A stretch of DNA of 64,000 nucleotides, from contig OW386286.2 of the NCBI GenBank assembly GCA_936432065.2, forward strand, positions 85,234,072-85,298,071. The letters run 5' to 3'. Source of the stretch: Rutpela maculata (taxonomy: Eukaryota > Arthropoda > Insecta > Coleoptera > Cerambycidae). Under the pieces are notes generated by a model. It worked only from the letters and a program-made list of their open reading frames with translations, was not told where the DNA came from and did no database searches. Below are positions 44,241 to 57,120 of the stretch, in pieces; position 1 is the stretch's first letter, and the number at the start of each line of letters is the position of its first letter. Position numbers and translations under genes: made by a program.

Positions 44241-45671
44241 ATAGTCCAGACAATGAAAGAGTTGTGGAGAACATTGTGGAGGGGAGAATTTTTCTCTTCA
44301 GGAATGTGTTAGGGGTAGTTAAAAAGTAAACATACTAAAAGTCCCCGCCCCTAGCCTCGCCGCTTCAGGGGGAGAGGGGGGTGGAAAGGTTCCTTTTTTC
44401 GATTATTCGCTTATTACTCGGAAACGATGCGTCGTATGGAAAAAGGTAATCTATGCAAAATTAAACGTAATTAAATTTTCCATAAGAATGTTTATATTCA
44501 TTTTCTTCCTATGTGTTATAGTTTACGAGATACTCGCCAGCGAAAATCGATGATTAATAAAAAAAATCAATTATGTACCTTGAATATTTCTATCAAAGCG
44601 TTTTACCGTAGTCTGCTAATAAATCACAGTCACAACACAGTCTTTATTTTACAATACTCGACGTATTTACTAACGTAATATTTTATCGAAATCTATACAT
44701 TTCCTTAAATATACAGTGTGACTCACTTAAAATGAAGATACCCTTACAGCTTTTTCATTTTGGTTCCGATTTGAATCAAATTTTACTCAAGTATAGAACA
44801 AATTAGGATCTACTTATGATCAGAAAATCATTCACCAGAATATGAGGAAAAAGATTAAAAAACATATTCATGTGTCTTGACGAATTTCACGTAGCCACCA
44901 CAAATTGTGGATGAGCTTATGTATGAGAAATCCCCCATCAATAACCAAATCAAATTTTGGCGTATGTACGTTTGTGGCGCCGATCGGATGCATTTTCTAG
45001 AATTACTAACATTCAAAATGTTTTATTTTTTTCAGCATATTTTGGTACCGCAAGTGGCTTTGCCTTTGTAGCAGCCGAATGTTTTTCTGGTCACAAGTAG
45101 ATTCTAATTTGTTCTATATTTGAGTAAAATTTTATTGAAATCGGAAACAAAATAAAAAAGTTATAAGGTTATCTTCATTTTAAATGAGTCACACTGTATA
45201 TTTAAGGATATGTATGATTTCGATAAAATATAACGTTAGTAAATACGTTAAGTATTGTAAAATAAAGACAGTTTTGTGGCTGTGATTCATTAGCAGACCA
45301 CGATAAACCGCTTTGATGGAAATATTCAAGGTACATAATTGATTCTTTTCATTAATCATCGATTTTCGCTGGCAAGTATCTCGTAAACTATAACACATAG
45401 GAAGAAAATGAATATAAACATTCTTGTGGAAAATTTAATTACGTTTAATTTTGCACAGATTACCTTTTTCCATACGACGCATCGTTTCCGAGTTATAAGC
45501 GAAGAATCGAAAAAAAGGAACCTTTCCACCCCCCTGAAGTGGCGGGGCTAGGGGTGGAGACTTTTAGTATTTTTACCTCCTAACTACCCCCAACACATCC
45601 CTGAAGAGGAAAATTCTCCCCTCCTAAATGTTCTCTACAACCTCCTTTTGGGGATTCATTGATTGGACTAT
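44241..45671. mobile_element. Large foldback with nested palindromic MITE at its centre
   Basis: Outer arms 44241-44711 and 45199-45671 pair inversely from ATAGTCCAGACAATGAA outside, through GGGGAGAATTTTTCTCTTCAG, the CCGC..CAGGGGG..GGTGGAAAGG block, CGGAAACGATGCGTCGTATG and AACTATAACACATAGGAAGA. The centre (44714-45196) is itself palindromic: TA-CAGTGTGACTCA..TTAAAATGAAGATA to the inverse ending TGAGTCACACTG-TA. The minus frame 45189-45398 is a shadow. Confidence 0.82.
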
Positions 45672-46125
45672 TAAGGAAAACGCAATATTTAAGAACAAAA
45701 TATTTTGAAACTGTTACCCTAACAATTCAAATGATAAAATTGCGGAAAAATTCGAACAGGGATTGTCGAGGTTGCTTATTACAGTTTTGGCATTATAATT
45801 TCAAAACTCAAATAGTGGATTCACCATAGCTGCCCTAATCTTGAATCTGTTGGCATTATATATTCAAAATTTAAAATGATGGACTGAAAATGGCAGACCT
45901 AAACTTGCAAAATCATGCAAGAATCGTAAAATAATACATAAAAATATATTATTTTGAGATTCTTAAGGTTGCTGATTACGCATTTCAACATGCGTAATTT
46001 TTTATTGCTGCAATACTTTTATGGTCATATTAATCATTGTAAAAATTATTGATTAATCTATTAGAATTGGTGGAAAAAAATTATAAAATATTTGCAATTG
46101 TTCGTTACATTGATTTAATATATTA
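45672..46125. other. No recognisable gene
   Basis: AT-rich with two loose copies of GGCATTATA.TTCAAAA (about 45791 and 45853). Confidence 0.4.
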
Positions 46126-46129
46126 GGAA

Positions 46130-46265
46130 TCTTCGGTATTATTATCATCATCGTCTTCATCAATCTATTTATGATGGTAATTTAACCAGCCCTGACTGTT
46201 GCTAGTGAGCAATATAATTCAGCTTTTGTACATCCGCAAGCTACTCCACAACTCCGTTTACGTGC
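46130..46265 (-). pseudogene. Possible Cys-rich tail of a TE gene
   Basis: One minus frame reads KRSCGVACGCTKAELYCSL, close in cysteine spacing to the tail of the PIN family (C....C.C.KA.L.CS). Another frame just downstream gives IDEDDDDNNTEDS and a stop. A frameshift between the two would make an end like that of the 18.5-20.4 kb gene. Short and decayed, so uncertain. Confidence 0.4.
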
Positions 46266-46269
46266 GCGA

Positions 46270-47185
46270 GAAAAATAGTTATTTTACGAGTTTTTTTTTA
46301 TAAAATTATTATTTTTCCCAAAAATTTCTAGAATCCTTTTTTGTAGATCATAAAAGTCTGCAATAAACTTCATTACTGGTATTGTCTAAATATTGGTTTT
46401 CTTAATTTGTCTGTATGTCTTGTTGGAATCCTCTGCCACATGTATTTTTTTCCAAAACAATGGCCCTGAACTGTACAAAATAATACCATTATCCAGTATT
46501 TTACTGAAAAATTACTTCTACGGGTGTAATATTTACCGTCAAAGGAGCAGTTTGACAAATAATGAAAAAGAAGGAAAATAAAAAATAATGTATTTTGCTG
46601 ACGTTTCGGAAACTGAATCTGTTTCCTTTCTCAAAGCTTTATTACGAAAATGTTTATGTATATATTAGAAAAATTGACACGTTACTTTCAGAGTTACTTT
46701 GAACTCAGACTCATACTACTGGAATACCCTGTATAGGCACCTACTAAAATATTTTATGTGTTTCCTTAATATTCTGCGTTTTTGGTACTTCGATATAAAG
46801 TTTCAAGGAAATGATAGAGGTGGTCATTTAGAACCTAAATCATTATATACATAGTACATTGTACAGTGTCTCGGATTTTGAGATATCGGCATTTTTATAT
46901 ATTGAGGCCCGCGAGGTCACCGAACTTGACACCTCTCGACTTTCACTTTTGGGAGTAATGAAAGAACTTATTTACGATGTTGAAATAGTTGACCGCAACC
47001 ACCCTATCAGGAAATTAATGAAGTAGGTGCAAGAATTTAACAAGAAATGAATTTAGACTGCACCATCGCCGAACTGAGAAGAAGAGCACGTGAATGTATC
47101 AGAAACAGTAGGTTTGGATTTTGAACATCAAAAGTATTAAATTATTATTTATACATTTGTTTTGTTAATTTTAAACATCATAATA
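46270..47185. other. No recognisable gene; one repeat shared with 17.2 kb
   Basis: 46593-46640 is the inverse of the short repeat at 17155-17203. GGAATACCCTGTATAGG at about 46719 resembles a mariner end without a visible partner. Confidence 0.4.
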
Positions 47186-47189
47186 GACA

Positions 47190-47560
47190 TTTTTCTCTTA
47201 GCTCCTCCCAGTAACTTTCAATGGCCAACCACAATTCTTCTTCATTTCTTGTTCTAAAATTTCGTTCATATTTTTTTTTTACTAGCAACCCCAGACTTTC
47301 TCAGTTGGGTTTATATCGAGACTGTGCGAAGGCCACGGTAATAGTTCAATATTATTGTACTCAAACCATTGAGTAATTATCCTAGCAGTATGAATAGGGC
47401 AGTTGTCTTGTTGATAAACGAAGGTGTTGTTTGGATATAATTGCTCCACCGAAGGAAGCATAACGTTTTCCAAAATATTCCTATAAACCTGCCCATTAAA
47501 TCTACAATTACCCATAATACGCCACGCTACACCAAACATAGATTCAAACGCTGTACTTAC
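47190..47560 (-). pseudogene. Tc1-like transposase fragment (second copy)
   Basis: Minus strand: VAWRIMGNCRFNGQVY, MLPSVEQLYPNNTF, QQDNCPIHTARIITQWFEYN, WPSHSLDINPTEKVWGC. Nearly the same as residues 60-135 of the copy at 48102. Here the glutamate after NPT is retained, but a frameshift follows at WGC and the downstream part (ELWSAIESYWEE-like) lies in another frame to about 47190. First catalytic D absent. Confidence 0.75.
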
Positions 47561-48101
47561 TTTCCTACCTAATAAAACTTTACTGTCTACCCCTGTTTAA
47601 TAAAAAAACATCCCCATGTTTTTTTATTGAACGTACTAGCATCCCACCATAACATGATACACCATTGAATAGGGGATAAAACAAAGAAGTTTTTAACGTA
47701 ATTTGAATGTATTTTGGGTCTGCTGTTTTTGCAAAACTGTCGTATAAATTTCATATTTATTTCTATAGATGGTACACTTCTGTACAATGAAATCACATAC
47801 GCTTGAAAAATAAAGTAATCCAGTATTTACTGATATTGAGTGGTGTGAATCAGTCTTTTTGGAATTTAAATTTTTTATTATCATACAGGTTATAAAAAAC
47901 TGACATTTATTGTGAAATGTCATAAGTAAGGTATTTGAATAATGTGAATCCAGAAAATAAACATACGTATTTTTGTTTTTTTTTTAAATTTTTACACCAT
48001 TTAATGGGAATGATTTCGATTTATAACAAATGTAAAAATTGACGTTGAAAAATTCACAGATACCACTGCACATAACAGCGATAAGATATTTATTGTGTAA
48101 C

Positions 48102-49075
48102 CTAATATTTTATCATGGCTCCGTTTCCTTCCAAGAGGTGATTAAATCTTGTTGGCATAGAATAAATTAGTCTACGAAAATAGTTTTCTTTTTCTCTTAG
48201 CTCCTCCCAGTAACTTTCAATGGCCGACCACAATTCTTCTTCATTTCTTGTACTGAAGTTTCGTTCATAATTTTTTTTTACTAGCAAACCCCAGACGTTC
48301 TCAGTTGGGTTTATATCGAGACTTTGCGAAGGCCACGGTAATAGTTCAATATTATTGTTCTCAAACCACCGAGTAATTATCCTGGCAGTATGAATAGGGC
48401 AGTTGTCTGGTTGATGGATGAAGGTGTTGTTTGGATATAATTGCTCCACTGAAGGAAGCATAACGTTTTTCAAAATATCCCTACAAACATGTCCATTAAA
48501 TCTACCATTACTCATAATACGCCACGCTACATCAGGGCCATGCACGCTTATCCATGCCCAAACATTAACAGAAAATCGCCCGGACCTGTTCCGTAGAAAC
48601 CTGGTATTTGCAGGACGGTACACTCGAATATGTTTGTCATTACAAGACTGAAAAACTTTTTCATCGTTAATCAACATTGTTCCAAAACTCCAACGGGCGA
48701 TAGACAGAATTTAAACAAAACAGAATGCGGGCTTGCTCCTGTTAACATGGTCTTATTAGAACTTGTACAGTTTTTTAATTCCAATTTTCCTATCCTTCGG
48801 CTAGCTGTTGATCTCGATGCTGGAAAATTTGTCATAAAAACAGGGTCTCCTGCTGTTTGAAACGGATTTTCCCTGAAATAGCCAAGGACCGCTTCATCTT
48901 GAACGAGATTTGAACTTCTTTATCGGCCTGAACCGTCTTTTCTCTTTACGCTATCTTCCTCCTCCCACTCTTTCTTCACATTCATAACAGCATTCAATTG
49001 ATAATGGTTAGCAACTGCTCTGATAAGACCATCCCTCTTCAATTTTGAGGTAATTAAAATTTTTCATGTTCAGTT
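48102..49075 (-). pseudogene. Tc1-like (DD34E) transposase
   Basis: C-terminal frame 48677-48102 (191 codons) has INDEKVFQ (first D), QPDNCPIHTAR (second D), and 34 residues later the E of SLDINPTENVWG, which is the DD34E spacing of Tc1. It closes with GAMIKY. Upstream on the same strand, in broken frames to about 49075, lie RENPFQTAGDPVFMTNFPAS and RSTASRRIGKLELKNC, the N-terminal DNA-binding region. At least one frameshift and several stops separate the halves. Terminal inverted repeats were not found, so element limits are unknown. Confidence 0.82.
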
Positions 49076-49079
49076 AATT

Positions 49080-49975
49080 TTGACATTGCGAAAATATGAC
49101 CCTGACACTGACAAATAAATAAAGAATGATTTAATATAGCGAAAAATAGGTGTACGGGATTTTATTGCATAGAAATGTACATACGGTCATATAGGTTCTA
49201 GATTATCCCCTCTATGACCCACTTAAAACTTTTCTATCAATGTACCAAACATCCTGCATATTAACTGTAATATTTTTTATCAAACGCGGCTTTCTTTAAA
49301 TTATCGTCATTAATTTATAACACGAAAACATAATTTAGATAAATAACAGAAACATTTTAAGTTTCCTATTTTGAAATATTTATAATGCAAAGAAGATGTA
49401 TTTTGAATAAAAATGTAACCTTTAGTCCTTAATAGATTACATTAAAATATTTTTGTGGTATTTCATTTGAAATAAATATTAGAATATTTCGAACGTGTAA
49501 CATGACACTAATTCCTTTATTCTAGATGATTGTTATCTAAACAAGATGAATCTTATCTCAGCTATATCTAAACTGGGTTGTCAGATATAAAACATTCCAA
49601 TATTAAAGCTAATCTGCATTCTACCACATTAACTTGAAAGATATACCAAAGAAATAAATATAAATAAATTAGTATTAATTAATACTCTAGTTCTAAAACC
49701 GATAAGTTTTTTATACTTAACTGTTTTCGGACACAAAAGCCGCCTACTTTCATGAAGACAGAAGTTTACAATTATGCATATTTTTTTTTTTTCTTTTTAT
49801 CGAACGGTACCCACGGTCTGCAAAGGTTGCGTTTGATATACTTATAAATAAATAAATGTGCATTTACTGATCCTTTGAAGTAGTAATTTCTGACCGCCAG
49901 ATGTGGAGCTCTGGAGGACCTTAACTTGAAAGAGGGTCGTTCATCTAGTACACAGATCGAGTAGGTACCGGTGTA
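49080..49975. other. No recognisable gene
   Basis: AT-rich unassigned DNA. Confidence 0.4.
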
Positions 49976-49979
49976 TATA

Positions 49980-52610
49980 GGGCGTCCAGTTAGTGTTCCC
50001 TCGGAGATTGTCCAAAAATGGTTAACTTTATAAAAAAACTACAACGTTAAATTATTTTTAATTATACACAATATAGAGAGTTACACCAAAACGAGTTATA
50101 CAAGAAAGCATAATTTTTTTAAATGGAACATCCTATATTTTTTTGGCCTCCAAGGATCCTACATTACACCCTAAAATATTTTACCATTTGGATGCAGTGT
50201 TGCCAGTTATGATTTTTTCCTCTTTTCTTTTTATGATGAATGAATAAAGCATACAATTCCCCACATTTTAATATCATACAATTTATTTTTATTTCAAATG
50301 GTTTTTGAGATATGATTATTTCAAATAGTTTTTGCGTAAATTAAGGTGCTCTTTATTTTAGCATTAATATCCAGTATGGCTTTGGTCTTCTGTTTTACAT
50401 TTTTTTCAATTTTTTTAAATTATATGCCTATAATTTTTTTACATAGATGAATAACGCATATAATGTCTCATATTTTGATATACACTTTCTTTTAATAATT
50501 ATAAACGGTTTTTGAGAAATAATTTTTTTCGCGATATTCCATCATATTTTTTCGAGTCGTTGGTTCTACTTTATAAACGTCTAACTTCACAAAACCCCAA
50601 AGGAAAAAATCCATTGAAGTCACGTCGGGTGTCTTAGCACCAAACAAAATTTAATAAAATAATAAATTAGATATAATTTAACAGTTTCGGACCTCCTCCT
50701 ATCCACCTTTCAGGAAACTGATTACTAATGGCCTGACGAACATTTCTACTAAACGTGGTAACCATATTATTTGTAATACAGTATCGGAATGTCCTGGATT
50801 AGGTATTGCATAGTTTCAACGACTTAACCGACCGCCCACAATAAAGGCGTCTACCAGTGCTCTAGAAGAGGGGCAACTAGTGACACGCGCATCAAGAAAA
50901 CTGCTATTAAAAATTTCGGTACCATTTATTCAAAGGAAGGATGTAGTTGGCTCTGTCCAGCATATGTAATATTATTACGTGCTTTAATAACTGAAATTAT
51001 TTAACCTGTTTTACTTTTAAAACGAGTGAAATAATTCTTTACATTTTCCGCAGACAGAGCTGCCCACGCACATGTGGTGGGGAAAGCAGGTGGCACGAGA
51101 AGGATATGTTATACGATAAAAAAAGAATAGCCTAGTTGCTTCGCTCTCGCTTGCTCTTATTGCCATACCTAATCAAACGTTTGGGTATACTGTATAATCA
51201 AGAACACGCTCGATCATTTGGGGAAACTTATTTTGCATAAAATTCAACAAGACTGCTCCATTCATATTTCTTTCAAGTGAGGACCAATAACATAATCAAG
51301 TAAAGTTCCTCCCCAAACATTAAAACTCCAGTTTTGCTGGTAATAATTTTTCTGCACAACATGAGGGTTTACTCTGTCATAATAATGGAAATTGTGCCTA
51401 TTCACAAATCCATTGCGATGAAACGTTGATTCATCCGTAAACAACACAAATTTGAAAAATTCTTCATTTTCTCCAATTTGGCAAAAATTTAATCTGCGAT
51501 TTAAAAGCACTTGATACAGCTGTACTCGATAGTGGTGAAACCGATTTTGACGAAGACATAGGGAAACACTAGATTCACTGACCTCTAAATCCCCACTTAA
51601 CTCTCGAACATTTGTCGTAGGATTTTCGATTGCCGCTAAAGTTATAGCCAGCTCATTTTCTTCACGTAATACATTTCGTCGTCTCGCCTTCTTTTCATAT
51701 GCAACACTTCCAGTACGTTCAAAACATTCTTTCAAATTTTCTAGAAACCTCACATCAGGACACCTTCTATGGGGATATTTTTTGCAATACGCTCTTGATG
51801 CCAATAAGCAATTTCCATCACATTCACCAATAACATACACCATAGATATCAATCAAATCTTGTCGATAATAATTATAATTCATATTTTTAAAATTACTTA
51901 ACAATATTAATTCAACTTAATCACGATGTTCCTAAACATCTTACAGAAATGTCATAAAGTGAAAAACAAACGCAAAACAAAAGACCAAAGCCATACTAGA
52001 TTTTAATGCTAAAATAAAGAGCACCTTAATTTACCCAAAAATTATTAGAAATAATCGTATCTCAAAAACCGTTTGAAATAAAAATAAAGTGTATGATATT
52101 AAAATATGGGGAATTGTATGCTTTATTCATCCATGTAAAAAAATTATAGGCATTCAATAAAAAAAATGAGAAAAATAATGATTAAATACCAAGAAATGTA
52201 AACAAACATTTTGAACACCCGGTGTAATAATAATTTACTTCAAAGACATTTTCCAGTAAATACATCATTATCAAATAACATCCTACATTTTTAGAAAACA
52301 CAACTAATAAATAGCGGAGATTGGCAGTCAAAATAATGTTTGTAAATTGCCAGAAAAAATAAAAAACAGGAAGAAAATCATAACTTGGCAACGCTGTATC
52401 CGAATGGCAAAATATTTTAGGATGTAATACAGGACCATTGGAGGCTTAGCTGGCATCAAAAAATATAGGGTGTTCTATTTAAAAAAATATACTTTCTTGT
52501 GTAATTCGTTTTGTATAATTGAAAATAATTTTACTTTGTAGTGGAGATGAAACATGGAAAGTTTTGTTAAGTACGTTTTTTATAAAGACTAACACTAACT
52601 GGACACCCTG
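49980..52610 (-). mobile_element. Mariner-like element with long inverted arms
   Basis: Ends GGGCGTCCAGTTAGTGTT and AACACTAACTGGACACCCTG, each bordered by TATA (TA duplication). Arms of about 400 bp: 49980-50400 and about 51965-52610, the right one enlarged by 0.2 kb (52165-52385). Shared blocks include GGATCCTACATTACA-like, AAAATATTTTACCATTTGGAT, GTATGCTTTATTCAT and AAGGTGCTCTTTATTTTAGC. Inside is a broken transposase on the minus strand. Confidence 0.8.
50520..51852 (-). pseudogene. Mariner/IS630-type transposase, broken
   Basis: N-terminal frame 51852-51262 has the HTH region (MVYVIGECDGNCLLASRAYC, NLKECFERTGSVAYEKKARR), ELAITLAAIENPTTNVRELS, then FVLFTDESTFHRNG (first catalytic D), NRHNFHYYDRVNPHVV and WSFNVWGG. 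Later pieces in shifted frames: NGAVLLNFMQNKFPQMIERV, RNVRQAISNQFPERWIGGG, and at the end PDVTSMDFFLWGFVK-like residues when frames are chosen freely, followed by VEPTTRKNMMEY. The second D region is missing and short insertions separate the parts. Confidence 0.8.
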
Positions 52611-52950
52611 TATAGCCCAAAATATAGGTCGTAAAATAATAATAAAAATTTATTTCGTCCATACAGGCCACACAATGATATTGGATAAGTCACAAAATTT
52701 ATACCGTGCGTGTAATTTCCCATTAGGCATGTACATTCACGTAGCGCGAGAGATTTGGCAACACCGTCAGCCGTAAATTCGTCCGTCGATGGAACATTCC
52801 AGCTCTGTTATTTCATTTCAGCCAGCTGGCACGCGCGATGTTGTAATTCTTCTCCCCATGCCTAGCCCGCGACTACACACACGGTATAACAAACATAATA
52901 CACAATTAAATAACAAACATTTAGATGTATACATAATCAATAATCAGTAA
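52611..52950. other. No recognisable gene
   Basis: A GC-richer stretch (52735-52880) with no family likeness. Confidence 0.35.
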
Positions 52951-52953
52951 TTC

Positions 52954-53481
52954 ACACAAATATATAAAAGAAAGTAAAACAAAATTCTCACAAGTGGTAA
53001 ATTAATTACCAAGATTATAAAATTCAGATGTATTATAAAAATATTTGGTAACTAAATTTTCTTTCACTTTAACTTTAAAGGCATTAAAGTTTTTTCTTCC
53101 TTCATGTCAAGAGGCAGATAGTTTATAAACTTTATACCCATATATGATTGTGATTTTTCATATAAGCTTGTATTGTGATGTGGTGTTCTAAGAAGATTCT
53201 CATGTCTAGTGTCATATACACAAATATATAAAAGAAAGTAAAACAAAATTCTCACAAGTGGTAAATTAATTACCAAGATTATAAAATTCAGATGTATTAT
53301 AAAAATATTTGGTAACTAAATTTTCTTTCACTTTAACTTTAAAGGCATTAAAGTTTTTTTCTTCCTTCATGTCAAGAGGCAGATAGTTTATAAACTTTAT
53401 ACCCATATATGATTGTGATTTTTCATATAAGCTTGTATTGTGATGTGGTGTTCTAAGAAGATTCTCATGTCTAGTGTCATA
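52954..53481 (-). repeat. 264-bp tandem duplication of a LINE 3' coding segment
   Basis: ACACAAATATATAAAAGAAA starts at 52954 and again at 53218; the units are nearly identical over 264 bp and contain the ORF2 C-terminal codons. The near identity shows the duplication is younger than the LINE insertion. Confidence 0.88.
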
Positions 53482-53519
53482 ATTATGTGTATAAGAATTG
53501 CTTTAAAAAAAATTAATGT

Positions 53520-55404
53520 TTTTGGTGGTATGTAGTATATTTTTCTTCAGCCCGTTTGCGCCCAGTATTGAGCATAGGATTCCCTTAACATTTTCCATCT
53601 GTTCCTATCCTGTGCGACTCTTATCCATGGTAGTCCTGCCACTCTCTTGATGTCATCGTACCATCGAGTTGTTGGTCGACCTCCGTTTCTTCTTCCCCCC
53701 CATGGTCTCCAGTTAAGAATCTTAGCGTTTCATCTGTTGTCCTTGATGCGAGCTATGTGTCCGGCATAGTCATTTCAACTGGGTTATTCTTTTTTTTATG
53801 TCAGTTACTTTAGTTCTCTGCCTGATCCATTCGTTTCTTCTCCTTTGTCTCAATGAGATACCGATCATTGTCTTTTCCATAGCCCTTTGTGTCACTTCCA
53901 GTTTCGTTATTATTTGTTTGTGAGGGTCCAGGTTTGAGCTCCATAGGTTATAACAGGGAGAATACACTGGTCAAATACTTTGGATCGCAAGTGCTGAGGT
54001 ATCTTTTTATTTTTCAATTTCCGAAGGCTACCCAATCGACGCCTTCTCTCTATTTCCATATCTTTATTTTGCTTTCCCAGGCTTACCTTTTGTCCCAATA
54101 TATATATTCTCTAATGTTGTCTATCCGGGTTCCATTTACTGTTATTTTGTGGGTCTTGTCGACACATTGTTTTTGTTTTACTTAAATTGATTTTCAGTCC
54201 TATTTCCCTTGATGTTTGCTCTAATTCTGCTATCGTATTTTTTAGATCTTCTTCATTTTCCGCGAACAGAACGTCATCTACAAATCTGAAATGATTTAGT
54301 CTTTCGCCGTTGATGTTTATTTCTTTTTTCGACCAGTCCATTTTTTTAAATATTCCTTCTAGTGCCAGAATAAACAGTTTAGGCTAGATTGTATCTCCCA
54401 GTCTAATATCTTTCTTGATCAGGAAGCTATTAGTGCATTCATGCATTTTAATGGTTGCTCTAGCGTGTTGATATATGTTCCTAATCGATTTAGTATATCG
54501 AGAGTCAATTCCTGCGTCGTTAAGTTCTTCTGTTAGTGCCCAGTGTTCAATAGAGTCAAATACCTTCTCATGGTCAATGAAGGCCATGTGCAGAAGGAAG
54601 TTATATTCTACTGATTTCTCCATTCGAATTTTCACTGTGAGGAGATGAGCGGAAGGCCGCCTTCTCCACTGGCTGATAATCGTCTAGTTCTTGTGATAAC
54701 CGGTGAGTAATGATTTTTGTAAGAAATTTGTAAATGTGTGAGAGCAAGCTAATCGGTCTATAGTTTTGAAGTAATGTTGCATAATTGCATGTTGCATTTT
54801 GAATAATATTACGACCAAGGCATTGTTCCAACTTTCAGGGATGTTTCCTTGGCCTAGGCAGTAGTTGAATAGAATTTTAAGTCTTGGGATTATTATTTCT
54901 GCAACTTCTTCAATCATCTCTATTATGACGTTATCTTCACCTGGAGCTTTATTTCTCCTCATAGCTTGTAAGGCGTGCATGATTTCATCCTCGTCAATTT
55001 TAAGGACTTCTTTCCAACATTCATCACTTTAGGATATACCTCAGCTTGTTCTGGTTTCTCAATTTGTGTGTTATATAGTGTTTTGTAAAACTTTTCTGTT
55101 GTTTTCAGTATTTTGTCTCCATCCCTCATTTCTTCTCCCATGATGTTCTTAATAGAGATAATTTATCTTTATCCGAGTTTGTTCCTCAAACACCTATGTT
55201 CTTATTGTCTTCTATTACATATTCTATTTCCCTTTCGTAATGTTTTTCTAGGTCTTTTCTTATCATCCGTCTTGTTTCTCTCCTTACTTCTCTATATTCT
55301 TCGGTGTCATACTTTCCCTCCTTGTACAGGGTCCTCCTTTTCTCTATTTCCTGCTTTATTTACTCTGTGATCTTGTCTTTATTAATCAGATCAGAGTCTT
55401 TCTA
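53520..55404 (-). mobile_element. RTE-like LINE, 5'-truncated
   Basis: Minus strand, broken into several frames but in the right order from 55404: KRRTLYKEGKYDTEEYRE, the linker, LQAMRRNKAPGEDNVIIEMI (RT start), ALVVILFK, YRPISLLSHIYKFLTKII, AFIDHEKVFDSIEHWAL, MHECTNSFLIKKDIRLGDTI, NGERLNHFRFVDDVLFAENE (active site, VDD for ADD), INLSKTKTM, then MGQKVSLGKQNKD, CILPVITYGAQTWTLTNK and the end GHIARIKDN..TLRFLTGDH..RPTTRWYDDIKRVAG. This matches RTE-type ORFs, including the DP/GR..TRW.DD.....G tail. The AP endonuclease is lost. Confidence 0.85.
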
Positions 55405-55770
55405 CGTAGTATACATTTGTATATATAAATACAAGGAAACATCAGTATTTTATGTTTTATAAAATGCGGTTTGCAGGAGTTAGCTTGTGCAATTTCAAAT
55501 AGTAGAAGAATAACCTTTCTTGACAAACTAAAATTCTATTGACATTGAAACTACATGCATTACTCAAAATAGTAACATTATATGCCAAGTAGGAATAAAT
55601 TAGAGCGTAATATATATATTAAGAAGCTGTTTAATGTCAAATCTTGTTTTCAACTGCAATAAGGCATAATAGCCGGTGTTGATTTTTTTGCATATATAGT
55701 CACAATTACTCTTCCAATTCATATCACAATCTATAAAAGTACCAAAGGCCTTAAGTTACGCTCCCACCAT

Positions 55771-56190
55771 TTTGTAGGCGAAAATTTACACCATAGATCT
55801 TTGCGCTCAGCACACAGCAGCAAGAATATATTTTCAAACGGCCAGGCTGCACTTAAGTTTTAAGTTCATTTATTTTTGAGTCTAAAATTCAATGGGAATG
55901 CCTAACAAAACAATAACGCAAATGGCAAGGAACAACAATGTAACCCTGATGTAGATGCTGGTGCATGAAGAAATAAAAGGAAGTGAGATTGCACATGATC
56001 TTGAAAGACAAGGCGCTAAATCGTTATTAATCAGATAAGTCTTTCTGTGGGATGGCAAAATATCACACAATGGGGAAGGTAAGGAACTGGAAGGATGAAA
56101 AAAATTCATCTATTTGAGTCTAATTACAATTCAAAGAAAACTTCATAAGCTACTCGCAAAAGAGAGAAAAAGTGCTGCTCGATCTCAGCA
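55771..56190. other. No recognisable gene
   Basis: Unassigned; a plus frame beginning MPNKTITQMARNNNVTLM (55895) is short. Confidence 0.35.
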
Positions 56191-56196
56191 AATCAG

Positions 56197-56745
56197 AATG
56201 GACTCAATTAGTTGTGACGTTACGAATTATGCAACCTGCATATACTACTGTCGTGACACACGACAGCAGTATTATCACGGGTTGCCTGCCAAGCACACTG
56301 AAACTTTGACCCTTAATGCATATGTTTATAAGGCGACATCTTTGAAGATAGAAACAGAGCCTAGAATTTTATTTTATTTCTCTTGTCTAATAAATATTTA
56401 AGGACTTCTAATACCTATTTCACATTTAAGAAATACGTTAAAATGTATATATCCATATTTGATTTATAAAAACTTTATTTTCGTTTCATAATACAGTTTT
56501 TGTAATTCTTTATACTTTTGTATATTTTCCTATACCTTTTGCATGACAAATGGTAACTGAAAGTTCTTCTTTCTTCCAAGGGAGAAATAAAATAAAATTC
56601 TACGCTGTTTCTATCCTCGAAAATGTCGCCTTATAAACATATGCGTTAAGGGTCAAGTTCTGTGTGCTTGGCAGGCAACCTGTGTGTCATGACAGTAGTA
56701 TGTAGAGGTTGCATAATTATGTGACGTCACACTAATGCGGTCCAT
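56197..56745. repeat. Foldback with arms of about 170 bp
   Basis: 56197-56385 and 56588-56745 are inverse copies: AATTATGCAACCT, CATACTACTGTC(G/A)TGACACAC, GGTTGCCTGCCAAGCACAC, CATATGTTTATAAGGCGAC. The left arm has an extra CGACAGCAGTATTATCAC that itself forms a small hairpin with ACTACTGTCGTG. Confidence 0.78.
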
Positions 56746-56754
56746 TGGGGCAGA

Positions 56755-57120
56755 GTGAGAGGGAAATATGCGTTTATTTTCGATTTATTGTAAATATTTA
56801 AAAAACCAAAAATTGTATAATCTTTAAAACTATTTTAGATACTTGCTATTATTGTTCTAACGAATACAACTATATATATTTTTTATTGTAAATTTCTGTT
56901 GTACGTGAATATCGTAGTTTGTCAATGAAAATAGTTCCATATTTCAATACTAGAGCCATGGCATTTAACTATATACAAAATTTATGATAAAAACTGTACA
57001 TGATTGTATTCCTTAGAGCAATGGGAAGTACCTGAAACTGTTTTAAAGATTATACCATTTATGACTTCTTAAATATTTATAATAAACCGAAAATAAACGC
57101 ATATTTCCCATTCACTCTGC
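56755..57120. repeat. Second adjacent foldback
   Basis: GGGAAATATGCGTTTATTTT-CG with TTATTGTAAATATTTAA (56770) is found in inverse at 57050-57115, with further pairing of ATAATCTTTAAAAC. The loop is about 180 bp. Confidence 0.75.

Larger units (their letters stand above)
52954..55770 (-). mobile_element. Jockey/CR1-like LINE remnant, split by an RTE-like LINE
   Basis: Upstream piece on the minus strand (55770-55440): FIDCDMNWKSNCDYICKKI, YYALLQLKTRFDIKQLLNIY, YALIYSYLAYN, the RT-distal region. Downstream piece (53500-52954): YDTRHENLLRTPHHNTSLYE, KSQSYMGIKFINYLPLD, the ORF2 end. They are consecutive parts of one ORF2, separated by the insertion at 53520-55404. The downstream piece is present twice (264-bp tandem duplication). 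Confidence 0.75.
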
